DNA from: Lumbricus rubellus | Taxonomy: Eukaryota; Annelida; Clitellata; Crassiclitellata; Lumbricidae | Reading direction: 5' to 3' | Length of the DNA stretch: 64,000 nucleotides | Assembly (NCBI GenBank): GCA_945859605.1 | Contig: OX243828.1 | Coordinates: 25,361,397 to 25,425,396 of the forward strand | Part shown: one piece after another, positions 12,122 through 21,460 of the stretch | Numbering within the stretch: the first letter of the stretch is position 1 | Layout of the letters: every line of letters begins with the position of its first letter | Made by a program: the position numbers and the translations under genes | The notes under the pieces: generated by a model | The model's database searches: none | The model's input: only the letters and a program-made list of their open reading frames with translations | What the model was told of the DNA's origin: nothing

Positions 12122-12337
12122 GCAATGCATTGCCATGCATTGTCTGCATTGCCATGCATTGTCTGCATTGCCATGCATTGTCTGCATTGCCATGCATTGT
12201 CTGCATTGCCATGCATTGTCTGCATTGCCATGCATTGTCTGCATTGCCATGCATTGTCTGCATTGCCATGCATTGTCTGCATTGCCATGCATTGTCTGCA
12301 TTGCCATGCATTGTCTGCATTGCCATGCATTGTCTCT
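12122..12337. repeat. 19-bp minisatellite, about 11 copies
   Basis: Unit TGCATTGCCATGCATTGTC, nearly perfect. Because 19 is not a multiple of 3 and the unit contains no stop in any phase, all frames stay open; the resulting overlapping ORFs are artefacts. Confidence 0.97.
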
Positions 12338-12696
12338 TACCCGCATCTTATCTTTCAACAACAGCAGCTGGCGTGGCTTTCCTGTCGGACCCATCGGACG
12401 CAGAGCAACCGCTGTCCGATTCCGTATCTGAATGGATCTACAATAGACACACACGCAAAGCAGAGGTATACCATACAATTGGATGGAGAGTATAATACAT
12501 GTATTCATTGTATATACTTGAATAACGTGTATATGATCAATCTGTCCCTCTTGACACCGCGGGAAGTATACGTATAGGCCCTATACTCTCACGTCCCGTC
12601 GGACAGCTGTCCGGATTATCATGGAGATTCCACGAAAAGAATAATTATTAGGCCGTGAAATGTCGAGAGTATTGTTCCCATTGATAGAAACGAGAG
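12338..12696. other. spacer, nothing recognised
   Basis: No gene; only run-on from the minisatellite ORFs. Confidence 0.5.
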
Positions 12697-13840
12697 ATTG
12701 CCGGGTTTTTTTTAGTTTTGGACGCATACATGTATATATCTCGTCTGTATAATCTTCCCTCGTGGTATTATCACGATGGGAAAATGCAGCGATCAATATT
12801 ATATAGTCGATACAAGTGAAATCAATTTGAAAAGCCATACGGTTGCTATAGACTTATAAGCAGTTTGATAAAAACTAAAGATAGTCGTGTTTTTTAGTTT
12901 TGGACGTTACTCCTTTCTAATCTTCCACTACGCCGTTATCGCAAAATGCGAAACGCATCGATCAATGTAATTGTTGTTGTAGTCGATGTAAGTGAAATCG
13001 GGATCAAGTATCTCAATCAATTTGAAAAGAAATGTCCAATTCTGATGGATCAGAGAAAGAAACAGTTTGACTGCGGTTGGTAGACATAAAGTAATTTGAA
13101 AGAGATGAATGAGTCTTTAAGTTTGTGTTCTGAATTTTTATCAAAGAACCGATAAAACGAACAGAATTGCAATTCCATGAGCAGAGAATTACAAAGCATT
13201 CATTCATTCATTCATTCCAAAAACTGATATAGCGCCCCTTCAAGAAGTCTACTCAGATTATTGTTAGAGTCGATGCAAGTGAATGTATATCTTAATCAAA
13301 TTGAAAAGCCATACGGTTGGTGGTAAACTTGTAAGCAGCTTGATAAAAAATGAAAGATTGTAGTGTGTTTTTAGTTTTCGACGTATCTCTTCTTTCTAAT
13401 CTTCCACTACGACGTTATCACAGAATGCGAAACGTATCGATCAGTGTAATTGTTATTGTAGTCGATGCAAGTGAAATCGGGATCAAGTATCTCATTCAAT
13501 TTGAAAAGCAATGTCCAATTATTCTGACGGATCAGAGAAAGAAAAAGCTTGACTTCGGTTGGTAGACATAAAGTAATTTGAAAGAGAAGAATGAGTTTTT
13601 AAGTCTGGGTCTGAATTATATGAAGGAACCGATAAAACGAACAGAATTGCAATTGCATGCGCAGAGAATTACAAAGCATTCAATCATTCATTCATTCATT
13701 CATTCATTCATTCATTCATTCATTCATTCATTCATTCATTCATTCATTCATTCATTGATTCATTCATTCATTCATTCATTCATTCATTCATTCATTCATT
13801 CAGTCATTCATTCATTCATTCATTCATTCATTTATTCATT
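12697..13840. repeat. nested tandem duplication (about 475-480 bp unit, with a third partial copy)
   Basis: The block from AAAGCCATACGGTTG (about 12830) to ATTACAAAGCATTCA (about 13200) recurs at about 13302-13682. Both copies contain TTAGTTTT(G/C)GACGT, AATCTTCCACTACG, GATCAAGTATCTCA and AACCGATAAAACGAACAGAA. A shorter related unit precedes them at about 12697-12835. Both copies end at the same LINE tail with an ATTC run. Confidence 0.88.
13680..13838. repeat. ATTC tetranucleotide array at a LINE 3' end
   Basis: About 40 ATTC units, the tail of the minus-strand LINE at 13838-14025. The duplicate position at 13200-13216 has only about four units. Confidence 0.95.
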
Positions 13841-14025
13841 CCAAAAACTTATATAGCGCCCCTTCAAGAAGCCTACTCAGAGGCGCTCCCAGAACAGCCA
13901 CGGCTAAAAAGATAGGTCTTAAACAACTGGTGGAATGCAGGCAAATTATTCCGAGGTATACTGAGCGTAGAGCAAGCGGGAGCCCATTCCATGTGGACGG
14001 GCCAACAACCGAGAAGGTTTAACGC
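13838..14025 (-). pseudogene. LINE 3' end (family L), frameshifted
   Basis: The minus strand encodes FSVVGPSTWNGLPLALRSVY in one frame and FKTYLFSRGCSGSASE-stop in another, the conserved end of a CR1/L2/Jockey-type LINE polyprotein. It is followed by CTTGAAGGGGCGCTATATAA and the GAAT tail. The copy at 44030-44765 has the same GSASE-stop ending. Confidence 0.82.
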
Positions 14026-14071
14026 TGCAACAATGTTAGCAACAATGTTAAGCAACCTATACATAGAACCC

Positions 14072-14131
14072 AACCCCGTTTCTGCTTGTATACGGGGCCA
14101 AAACTATCAGACACATTTCAGTTGAAGCGAT
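14072..14131 (-). mobile_element. fragment of a SINE body (variant)
   Basis: The minus strand reads CTGAAATGTGTCTGATAGTTTTGGCCCCGT, matching the body at 21698-21744. It abuts the LTR retrotransposon insertion site. Confidence 0.55.
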
Positions 14132-14132
14132 A

Positions 14133-14136
14133 ATAA
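14133..14136. other. 4-bp target-site duplication (left)
   Basis: ATAA immediately before the left LTR; the same ATAA follows the right LTR at 21090-21093. The surrounding AT-rich repeats mean a 5-bp reading in other registers is possible. Confidence 0.65.
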
Positions 14137-14560
14137 TGTGGCGAAATTCGCCTGTGCAGCCGCGGTAGTTCCCCCCTTCCCCCTCCTTCGCCGCCGCGAC
14201 CCTGCTATCGGTTAATTGGCTTCGTGGGCGGTCGATTCGCGCCGTCGTTGGCACGTGTGCTTGCGCGGATCTTTGCGCGCCAAGTCCCCTCACCTCCTCC
14301 TTCGCCTCCACGGACCTCGGACCGGACCTCTGACGTCGGTCCCCCCTTAGTGCGCATGCGCGGATCTTTGCGCGGGAAGTCCCTTGACCGGACCTCAGAC
14401 GTCGGTTCCCCTTAGTGCGCATGCGCGGATCTTTTGCTAAGCCCTTCGATAGACGACGGAGGCCGGACTTGCGCCATCTTTGTGCGACACGCAAGCCTTA
14501 CCACCTGGTGGGAGAGTTAGGCATCCGCTCTTCCCACCCGCCGGCTGAGATTCCGTTACA
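14137..14560 (+). repeat. 5' LTR, internally deleted (424 bp)
   Basis: Begins TGTGGCGAAATTCGCC and ends GAGATTCCGTTACA. It matches the 3' LTR from 19946 to 20243 and again from 20964 to 21089; the segment corresponding to 20244-20963 (720 bp) is missing, with the junction at 14434/14435. The lost part contains the TATA box, the likely start site and two TGACGTCA sites. Confidence 0.95.
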
Positions 14561-14561
14561 C

Positions 14562-14579
14562 TGGTACCAGAAGTGGGGT
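14562..14579 (+). promoter_or_regulatory. primer-binding site
   Basis: TGGTACCAGAAGTGGGGT lies one base after the LTR, the expected position for the tRNA primer complement starting with TGG. The tRNA was not identified. Confidence 0.75.
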
Positions 14580-14624
14580 ACGCAGTTGCTTCAGCCAGTC
14601 GACGATTAGACGAGTCTACCGAGG

Positions 14625-16838
14625 ATGATGCTGGGAGACGACGAGGCCACGATTGAGTATTCAATGCCGATGCCTTACAAGATCCGCACGCCTGCCGATG
14701 TCTCTACGCCTGCGACGAGAGGAGCGACGATGCGGAAGCAGCCGAGCCGTGGCCGACTGATAGAAATCAGCTCTGACGATGGTGAGGAACTGGTGGAGAC
14801 GAGTCCCCGCGTGAAGAAGGAGACAACGGACTCGTCGACAGAGTTGCTGGAGAACTTCGGAAGTCTGCTGCGGAACCGACCGACGCCGATGAAGCCGGGT
14901 CGATTCGACGGGACTGGGTCCCTGGAGTCCTTTCTTGTACAGTTCGAGGTGTGCGCTCGTCACAATCGATGGACAGACTCGGACCGAGTGGATCATCTGC
15001 GCTGCGCGTTGGAGAAGGCAGCGACGCAACTTCTCTGGGATTTCGGCGCGCAGACCAACGTGACCTACGACCAACTTGTGCAGCGTCTCCGACAGAGGTA
15101 CGGGACGGACGGACAAGCAGAGACTTTCCGTGCACAGTTGTATTACCGACGTCAAGGAGCCGGAGAAAGTTTGAGTGATCTGCTGCACGAGATCCGCCGA
15201 CTCGTTGTATTGGCCTATCCCGTTCCTTCGAACGAGACGACGCAGATCATCGCGAGGGACTCGTTCCTGGAAGCTCTACGAGACCGGGAGCTTTCGTTGA
15301 AAGTCAGGGAACGTGAGCCGAAGACTCTGGATGAGGCTTACCGGACCGCGCTACGTTTAGAGGCCTACCAACGAGCCTCTGAGAACGACGATCGCAGGAG
15401 ACCGTCGGACCGTGTTCGTGGAACACAGGAAGTTGATCCGAGCGACCAGCTCCAGTCGACGCTGGACCGCTTCTTGTCGACGCAACGCGAAGACCAGCGC
15501 CGTTGGCAACGCGAAATGGAGAGGAAGATGGACGAGCAGTTCCAGGATCTGCGCAACCAGTCTACGATCGACAATGGACCGAGACCTGACCAGCGTCTTG
15601 GGGACCGCCGATCTGGAGATCGTCAGCCGGAGACTACGAGGAGGACCGTGACCTGCTATGGGTGCAACCGCACTGGTCACGTGATCCGAGACTGCCGTCA
15701 GCGACGCCGCTTCCGAGACCCGCCGAACGACGAGGATACAACGGAACATGACGCAACCGCGCCATCGACGTCCGTGTTGGTGATCCACACGACTCGTCCG
15801 AAGCTGCCCGACCGTGCCAGCAGCAACGCCGTCTACGTTCGTGGAGTGATCAACGAGCGACCGCAGATGTGCCTCATCGACACAGGATCTGAAGTAAGCC
15901 TGGTTCCGTCTTCAGCTGTTGAGGGGTTAGAGCTTCGATCTTGTACTCGCTTTTTGATGGCTGCTAACGGCACTGATATTAATGTCCTGGGTGAGGTCCG
16001 GTTGCCTATTAAATTTCGGGATGGTTTTGTGGTCCATACTGTCTTGTTAGTGTCCGACCAGATTTCTGAACCAATGTTGGGAATGGGTTTTCTAAGAGAG
16101 CAGCGTTGTCGCTTGAGTTTCGGGAATGGAGCTTTGTTTATTGGGCGTAGACGCATCCCCTTGGTTAGAGGGAATGGAGCAATGTGGTGCCGGCGTGTTA
16201 TTGTCGCCGAGGAGGTAGAGTTAATGCCCAAGTGTCAAAGTGAGGTGCACGTGAAGACTGTATATGGGGACTTGACCTCGGTGGCTCCCGCCTGGATGAC
16301 GGAGGCACAAGAAATCAGTCCTGGGGTCCATCTTGCCCGTGTGCTGTTAGGAGATAAGGCCAACACGCACGTGAGAATAGTGAATCTGAACGATGACCCG
16401 GTTAAGCTTAACAAGGATCAGTTCCTTGGAGGTCTACACCCGGTAGAGGTTGAGTCGAGCCGGTTAGGTGAAGGAGAGACTAGGTTGGATAATGACGCCT
16501 CGCCTAGTGAGCTGATGTTGGCAGATTTGCCTGATGACGTTTCGCCGGAAATCCGGGAACGTTTGAGAAAGTTGTTAGTCGAGTACGGAGATGTCTTTTC
16601 CGTCACCGACCGGGACCTTGGGAAGACGTCGGTGAGTACACATAAGATTGAGACAGGAGATGCTCATCCGGTGAGACAACCGTTAAGACGTCACCCGCTG
16701 CCGCACAGGATTGTCATTGATAACCAGTTGGATAGTATGCTTGCTGATGGAATTGTGGAACCAGCGGTTAGTGAGTGGGCATCCAACGTAGTACTGGCTC
16801 GCAAGAAGGATGGCACCCTGAGGTTTTGCATAGATTAA
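14625..16838 (+). CDS. Gag-Pol, N-terminal part (Gag, protease, start of RT), ends at a premature stop
   Basis: 737 residues from the first in-frame ATG. Residues about 90-245 are a retrotransposon Gag (capsid) domain. A CCHC zinc knuckle, CYGCNRTGHVIRDC, follows at 344-357. A retropepsin-type aspartic protease has its active site in CLIDTGSEVSLVP (DTGS at about 419-422). From about 640 the reverse transcriptase begins (GIVEPAVSEWASNVVLARKK). The frame ends with TAA at 16836-16838, right after LRFCID, where Ty3/gypsy reverse transcriptases normally have a tyrosine codon. The same frame resumes with RT sequence at once, so this is a single nonsense change and not the natural end of a protein. 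Gag and Pol otherwise share one frame with no frameshift site. Confidence 0.95.
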   Translation: MMLGDDEATIEYSMPMPYKIRTPADVSTPATRGATMRKQPSRGRLIEISSDDGEELVETSPRVKKETTDSSTELLENFGSLLRNRPTPMKPGRFDGTGSLESFLVQFEVCARHNRWTDSDRVDHLRCALEKAATQLLWDFGAQTNVTYDQLVQRLRQRYGTDGQAETFRAQLYYRRQGAGESLSDLLHEIRRLVVLAYPVPSNETTQIIARDSFLEALRDRELSLKVREREPKTLDEAYRTALRLEAYQRASENDDRRRPSDRVRGTQEVDPSDQLQSTLDRFLSTQREDQRRWQREMERKMDEQFQDLRNQSTIDNGPRPDQRLGDRRSGDRQPETTRRTVTCYGCNRTGHVIRDCRQRRRFRDPPNDEDTTEHDATAPSTSVLVIHTTRPKLPDRASSNAVYVRGVINERPQMCLIDTGSEVSLVPSSAVEGLELRSCTRFLMAANGTDINVLGEVRLPIKFRDGFVVHTVLLVSDQISEPMLGMGFLREQRCRLSFGNGALFIGRRRIPLVRGNGAMWCRRVIVAEEVELMPKCQSEVHVKTVYGDLTSVAPAWMTEAQEISPGVHLARVLLGDKANTHVRIVNLNDDPVKLNKDQFLGGLHPVEVESSRLGEGETRLDNDASPSELMLADLPDDVSPEIRERLRKLLVEYGDVFSVTDRDLGKTSVSTHKIETGDAHPVRQPLRRHPLPHRIVIDNQLDSMLADGIVEPAVSEWASNVVLARKKDGTLRFCID

Positions 16839-19430
16839 AGACAGCTGAATGATCGGACGAGGAAAGATTCGTACCCGCTACCAAGGATAGATGAATGTTT
16901 GGACGCCCTTGCAGGCGGAGGCTGGTTCAGCACATTGGACCTACGGAGTGGCTATCATCAGGTAGCAATGGACCCGAAGGATACGGACAAGACCGCGTTT
17001 GTTACGCGGCGAGGGATCTTCCGCTGGAAAGTCATGCCGTTCGGGCTGTGTAACGCACCAGCCACGTTCCAGCGTCTCATGGATATTGTGCTGTCCGGTC
17101 TTAACTTTGAAGTTTGTCTAGTCTATCTCGATGATGTGATTATATTTGGGAATACGCCGGAACAACATTTGGACCGTTTAGAGCAAGTGTTCCTGCGGTT
17201 GAGGGGAGCAAATCTCAAGCTGAAACCGAGTAAATGTCATTTGCTTAGGAGGACTGTCTGCTTCCTGGGGCATATAGTAACGCCGGAAGGAGTAGCTATG
17301 GACCCGTCCAAGATTAAGGATGTAGTGGACTGGCCCACACCGCAGCGATTGAGAGATGTACGTGCCTTCCTCGGGTTGTGCGCCTACTATCGGCGGTTCG
17401 TACGGGACTTTTCGACTTCGGCTGCCCCCTTGTTTGCCCTGACGAAGAAAGGTAGGATGTTCAAGTGGGATGAGACTTGTCAGGAAGCCTTCGACTTCCT
17501 GAAGGCCGCGTTAACGACAGCTCCTATTCTAGCACTGCCGAGAGACGAGGGGACCTATGTGCTTGATTGTGATGCCTGTGATTTGGGGATTGGCGCGGTG
17601 CTTTCCCAACAAATCGATGGAGAGGAGCGAGTAATCGCGTACGGGAGCCGACTGCTGTCAGCCGCAGAGCGAAATTATTGTGTGACCCGTAGAGAGCTGT
17701 TAGCGGTAGTTTATTTCACCAAGCTGTATAGACAGTACCTGCTCGGACGGCTTTTTGTTCTGAGGACCGACCACGCCGCTTTGCAGTGGCTTCAGCGGAC
17801 TCCAGAGCCCATTGGCCAGCAGGGGCGATGGCTGGAACGTCTTGCGGAATTTGAGTTCAAGATACTACACCGGCCGGGTCGCAAGCATGGGAATGCGGAT
17901 GCGCTTTCCCGTCGGCCGTGTAAGCAATGTGGATTGGAGGACCAGACGACGGTGGCCGCCGTAACGGAGACCACGGTGCCAGACACGCCGGGTGCCGATA
18001 CGGGCTTTCCGGATTCGATGGAAGAAGCTCAACGGGAAGATCCCGATCTGAGGGTAGTACGTGCTTGGTTAGAAGAGGGTTCGGAGGCCCCTGATTTCCT
18101 CGAACTGCTTCAGGAAAGCGAAGCCATTAAGGTTTATTGGCATCAGAGGGAGAGACTTTCCTTGAAAGATGGCGTGATGTATCGCCGAACACCGGAAGGG
18201 GTGGAACAGTTGCTGATGCCGAGCGCTAAACGTGAGGAGTTCCTCAGGCTCGCACATACCGAAGTAACCGGTGGACATTTGGGTGTGCGCCGAACTAGGT
18301 GGCAGGTCCGACGCAGGGCATACTGGGTCGGTTGGTCGGGATATGTTAAGAGGTTCTGTCAGCGATGCTCTCCTTGTGCCCAATACCACCGAGGTCATCC
18401 GCCCCGGCAGGGTCTCTTGCAGCCGATGCCCTGTGGAGAGCCGTGGGAGCGGCTTAGCATCGATATTACCGGTCCCCACCCGCGTAGTCGTAGGGGACAT
18501 GTCTACATTTTGACGGTTATGGACGGGTTCACAAAATTTGTAGAGGCCATTCCTATGGCTAACCAGGAGGCTTCCTCCGTGGCTCGGGCCCTAGTGGAAA
18601 ATGTAATTGTGAGATACGGGGTGCCGCTCCAAATCTTGACTGATCAAGGGACAAATTTTGACGGGATCCTTTTTGGGGAGCTATGTAGTCTTTTGGGAAT
18701 CGATAAGGTAAGGACTTCCCCTTATCATCCCAGCGGGAACGGCCTTATTGAGAGGTTCCATCGTACCATGAATGCTATGATAGGGAAAGTCATAAGCAGC
18801 CATCAGAGGGAGTGGGACGAGGTTTTACCCCATGTCCTCGCCGCCTACCGGGCTTCCTTGCATGAAACTACCGGTTTCTCCCCGAACTTTCTGATGTTTG
18901 GCCGTGAGACGAGAGCTCCAATCGATCTCGTCTATGGACGACCTCCGGAGACTGATCAACGCGCGACCAGTTACGCGGCGCACGCTCAGGACTTGGCCGA
19001 TCGAATGGAGGACGCGTACCGCTTGGTAAGGGAACAACTGCGAGTCTCTGCTGAACGCCGAAAGCATGCGTATGACCTGCGCGTCCGGCCGAGGAAGTTC
19101 TCTCCAGGTGACCGGGTGTGGTATTACACCCCTCGACGTTTTCAGGGTCGCAGTCCGAAATGGTCGCGAATGTACACGGGTCCATTTCACGTGATAGAAC
19201 AATGTGGCGACGTCAACTACAGACTACGAAAGTCAAGGCATTCACGGCCTTTCGTCGCTCATGTGGACAAACTGCGTCCGTGCTTGGACGAATGTCTGGA
19301 CGAGGAAAACGACACTGCCACTCGTGTGCCTAATGAGTCCACCGCCGCCGATGCTTCGTCGCCTGTGACTGCGAACTACCAGGATGGCCGACCTAAGCGA
19401 ATGGCCCGTCGTCCGGTTCGTTACGAATAG
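16839..19430 (+). CDS. Pol, C-terminal part (RT, RNase H, integrase), in frame after the stop
   Basis: Same frame as the upstream ORF; the first internal ATG is at 16899 and gives 843 residues. Counting from that Met: RT catalytic motifs TLDLRSGYHQ (about 12-21) and YLDD (76-79); RNase H acidic residues in DCDACD (about 224), RREL (266), TDHAALQWL (291) and NADALSR (334); integrase HHCC zinc finger (H453, H460, C487, C490); DD35E core at D522 (IDITGP), D582 (LTDQGTNFD) and E618 (NGLIERFHR); and a GPY/F-like C-terminal module around YTGPFHVI (about 759-766). It ends at TAG. All catalytic residues are present, so apart from the upstream stop the enzyme looks intact. Confidence 0.95.
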   Translation, partial: RQLNDRTRKDSYPLPRIDECLDALAGGGWFSTLDLRSGYHQVAMDPKDTDKTAFVTRRGIFRWKVMPFGLCNAPATFQRLMDIVLSGLNFEVCLVYLDDVIIFGNTPEQHLDRLEQVFLRLRGANLKLKPSKCHLLRRTVCFLGHIVTPEGVAMDPSKIKDVVDWPTPQRLRDVRAFLGLCAYYRRFVRDFSTSAAPLFALTKKGRMFKWDETCQEAFDFLKAALTTAPILALPRDEGTYVLDCDACDLGIGAVLSQQIDGEERVIAYGSRLLSAAERNYCVTRRELLAVVYFTKLYRQYLLGRLFVLRTDHAALQWLQRTPEPIGQQGRWLERLAEFEFKILHRPGRKHGNADALSRRPCKQCGLEDQTTVAAVTETTVPDTPGADTGFPDSMEEAQREDPDLRVVRAWLEEGSEAPDFLELLQESEAIKVYWHQRERLSLKDGVMYRRTPEGVEQLLMPSAKREEFLRLAHTEVTGGHLGVRRTRWQVRRRAYWVGWSGYVKRFCQRCSPCAQYHRGHPPRQGLLQPMPCGEPWERLSIDITGPHPRSRRGHVYILTVMDGFTKFVEAIPMANQEASSVARALVENVIVRYGVPLQILTDQGTNFDGILFGELCSLLGIDKVRTSPYHPSGNGLIERFHRTMNAMIGKVISSHQREWDEVLPHVLAAYRASLHETTGFSPNFLMFGRETRAPIDLVYGRPPETDQRATSYAAHAQDLADRMEDAYRLVREQLRVSAERRKHAYDLRVRPRKFSPGDRVWYYTPRRFQGRSPKWSRMYTGPFHVIEQCGDVNYRLRKSRHSRPFVAHVDKLRPCLDECLDEENDTATRVPNESTAADASSPVTANYQDGRPKRMARRPVRYE

Positions 19431-19931
19431 ACGTTTAAACTATGAAGTGAGAATTAGACTCTGAGAGTTTCTGGTGGAACGTGAACACTGGAGCGTTGAG
19501 ACTTTCTTGAGACTTTTATGAATAATGGACATTCTTGTTCGCTTAAGTTTAGCATCGGTTAATTATACGTGTTCATTATGTGTGGCTCGTTGGCCTGTTC
19601 TTTGCTTCAAAGTTGAAACCTGCTTATATGATTCGTATCGTTGGCCCGTTGGCTATGTTATGTTATAGACTAAGTATCTGATTGTTGTGGCCCGTTGGCT
19701 GCGTTCTATGAATAGACTTGTGAGAGACTCTGAACATTTTAGAGACAGTCGTTGCTTCCGAGTTGGATTTCTGTGTTGTTTGACTGTTGCGACTTGCAGT
19801 CGTTTAAAGGCAGCAATGTTGCCATTGGCCCGTTGGCCTGTTATTGTTTAATGCGGACGGTCACGGGAGGGTCTTTGTTTCCGGGAGGTCCCGTGGGTCC
19901 TCACCCCTCGAAATAGGGACATTTCGAATCG
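19431..19931 (+). other. retrotransposon 3' untranslated region with repeated GGCCCGTTGGC motif
   Basis: Non-coding stretch between pol and the polypurine tract. A TTGGCCCGTTGGC-like word occurs at about 19583, 19641, 19688 and 19825. Confidence 0.8.
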
Positions 19932-19945
19932 TGGTGGGAGGAGGA
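19932..19945 (+). promoter_or_regulatory. polypurine tract
   Basis: TGGTGGGAGGAGGA immediately before the 3' LTR, the usual primer site for plus-strand DNA synthesis. Confidence 0.8.
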
Positions 19946-20343
19946 TGTGGCGAAATTCGCCTGTGCAGCCGCGGTAGTTCCCCCCTTCCCCCTCCTTCGC
20001 CGCCGCGACCCTGCTATCGGTTAATTGGCTTCGTGGGCGGTCGATTCGCGCCGTCGTTGGCACGTGTGCTTGCGCGGATCTTTGCGCGCCAAGTCCCCTC
20101 ACCTCCTCCTTCGCCTCCACGGACCTCGGACCGGACCTCTGACGTCGGTCCCCCCTTAGTGCGCATGCGCGGATCTTTGCGCGGGAAGTCCCTTGACCGG
20201 ACCTCTGACGTCGGTTCCCCTTAGTGCGCATGCGCGGATCTTTGCGCGGGAAGTCCTCGGACCGGACCTCTGACGTCGGCCCCCCCTTAGTGCGCATGCG
20301 CGGATCTTTGCGCGGGAAGACCCCGGACCTTGGACCGGACCTC

Positions 20344-20351
20344 TGACGTCA
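20344..20351. promoter_or_regulatory. CRE-like palindrome TGACGTCA (distal)
   Basis: Perfect match to the CREB/ATF consensus; several TGACGTCG and TGACGTAA variants lie nearby. Function is inference. Confidence 0.5.
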
Positions 20352-20469
20352 TAGACCCCTGTCCGGTCCTCTGACGTAACGGTCCCCTCCCCTTCCCTTG
20401 CACCTAGTGATCCCGGACATGACAGTCCCCTCCCCTCCTCCCTCGCTTCCAGCCCCCGGTCCGGACCTC

Positions 20470-20477
20470 TGACGTCA
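20470..20477. promoter_or_regulatory. CRE-like palindrome TGACGTCA (proximal)
   Basis: Second perfect copy, 37 bp upstream of the TATA box. Confidence 0.5.
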
Positions 20478-20513
20478 TAGACCCCTGTCCGGACCCCTGT
20501 CCCCTCGGTCTTG

Positions 20514-20553
20514 TATAAATAGAAGTGCTGCCTGCACGCATGAGCTCAGTTCG
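20514..20553 (+). promoter_or_regulatory. LTR core promoter (TATA box and initiator)
   Basis: TATAAATA at 20514-20521 and TCAGTT at 20546-20551, a spacing of about 34 bp from the first T of the TATA to the initiator A. This segment is absent from the 5' LTR. Confidence 0.7.
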
Positions 20554-21093
20554 TTTGCAGTCGTCGCAGGAAGTCGTCGAGTTCAGTCCAGCTCAGTCCG
20601 TTCTTCCGAGTCAGTAAGCGTGTCGTCAGCAGTCATCGAGAGTTCGTCTGCCGTCGCCAGTGGGAGCAGTCGTCGCTGGGAGTCGGTCGTCGGTGCTCGC
20701 CTTTGCCGCCGCCGCAGTACGTCGCTGCCGCTGCCGCTGCCGTGTAGTGTCCGTGTTCGACGCAGTGGGGCGCCCCCGTAGTCAGCCATTGCTGTGGGAG
20801 TTGCCGAGAGGTGCATGACCGTCCGCTGCTGGGGTTCGATAGTTCGCGGTGTATCACGTGCATGCCTGCTTCTGACGTGTGGAGTCGTGTGTTATAATAT
20901 ATCGTCTGAAAATACCTTCTGTCTTCGTGTTGATTCGTACGGACGTCGCGACTGGGGAAACACTGCTAAGCCCTTCGATAGACGACGGAGGCCGGACTTG
21001 CGCCATCTTTGTGCGACACGCAAGCCTTACCACCTGGTGGGAGAGTTAGGCATCCGCTCTTCCCACCCGCCGGCTGAGATTCCGTTACAATAA

Positions 21094-21460
21094 TATGCAA
21101 TATGATAACAATGTTATTGTTATTGGCCTCGACTTTTTGTCTGATTTAGGCCGCATCCTAACATTTCTTCTGGCGATCTGAGAGAGACCTGTTTTCTGTT
21201 GCAACGCCTCTCTATAACTGTCCAGCGTTTCAACTCGGTGGCCTTTCGAGGCACTTTAGCCGAGCCAGATCCTGTGGAGTTTTAATTACTGGCACTTTTA
21301 TCATCCTTTAAACCAATAGCTACTGCTTCGCTTGTTTATTGTAGGCCTACCCTATGTTACTGATGTTGTTTGATGAAGATAATAAAATAATCCTAATAAT
21401 TATTTTTTAGACAATTGTATGTTCAAAAAATTAATTAGACTATAACTATTATTATACGGT
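21094..21460. other. spacer, nothing recognised
   Basis: No ORF and no known repeat. Confidence 0.5.

Larger units (their letters stand above)
14137..21089 (+). mobile_element. Ty3/gypsy-type LTR retrotransposon
   Basis: A 6,953-bp element with TG...CA LTRs, primer-binding site, gag-pol reading frame in the order Gag, zinc knuckle, protease, reverse transcriptase, RNase H, integrase, then a polypurine tract. RT before integrase is the Ty3/gypsy arrangement. No envelope gene and no chromodomain were seen. GC content is clearly above the surroundings. The 424 alignable bp of the two LTRs differ at about two positions (one substitution at 14397 plus the deletion-junction base), implying recent insertion. 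Two lesions make this copy defective: a 720-bp deletion in the 5' LTR and a TAA inside the reverse transcriptase. Confidence 0.96.
19946..21089 (+). repeat. 3' LTR, full length (1,144 bp)
   Basis: TGTGGCG...TTACA. The U3-like part holds three copies of a roughly 65-bp repeat containing GTGCGCATGCGCGGATCTTT (20159, 20225, 20290; a diverged copy at about 20066), each followed by ACCTCTGACGTC. It has two perfect TGACGTCA sites, a TATAAATA box and an initiator-like TCAGTT. No AATAAA was seen. Confidence 0.95.

Noticed and set aside
14661..16606. Minus-strand ORFs of 120-175 codons across gag-pol
   Set aside because: Antisense shadows of the retrotransposon frame.
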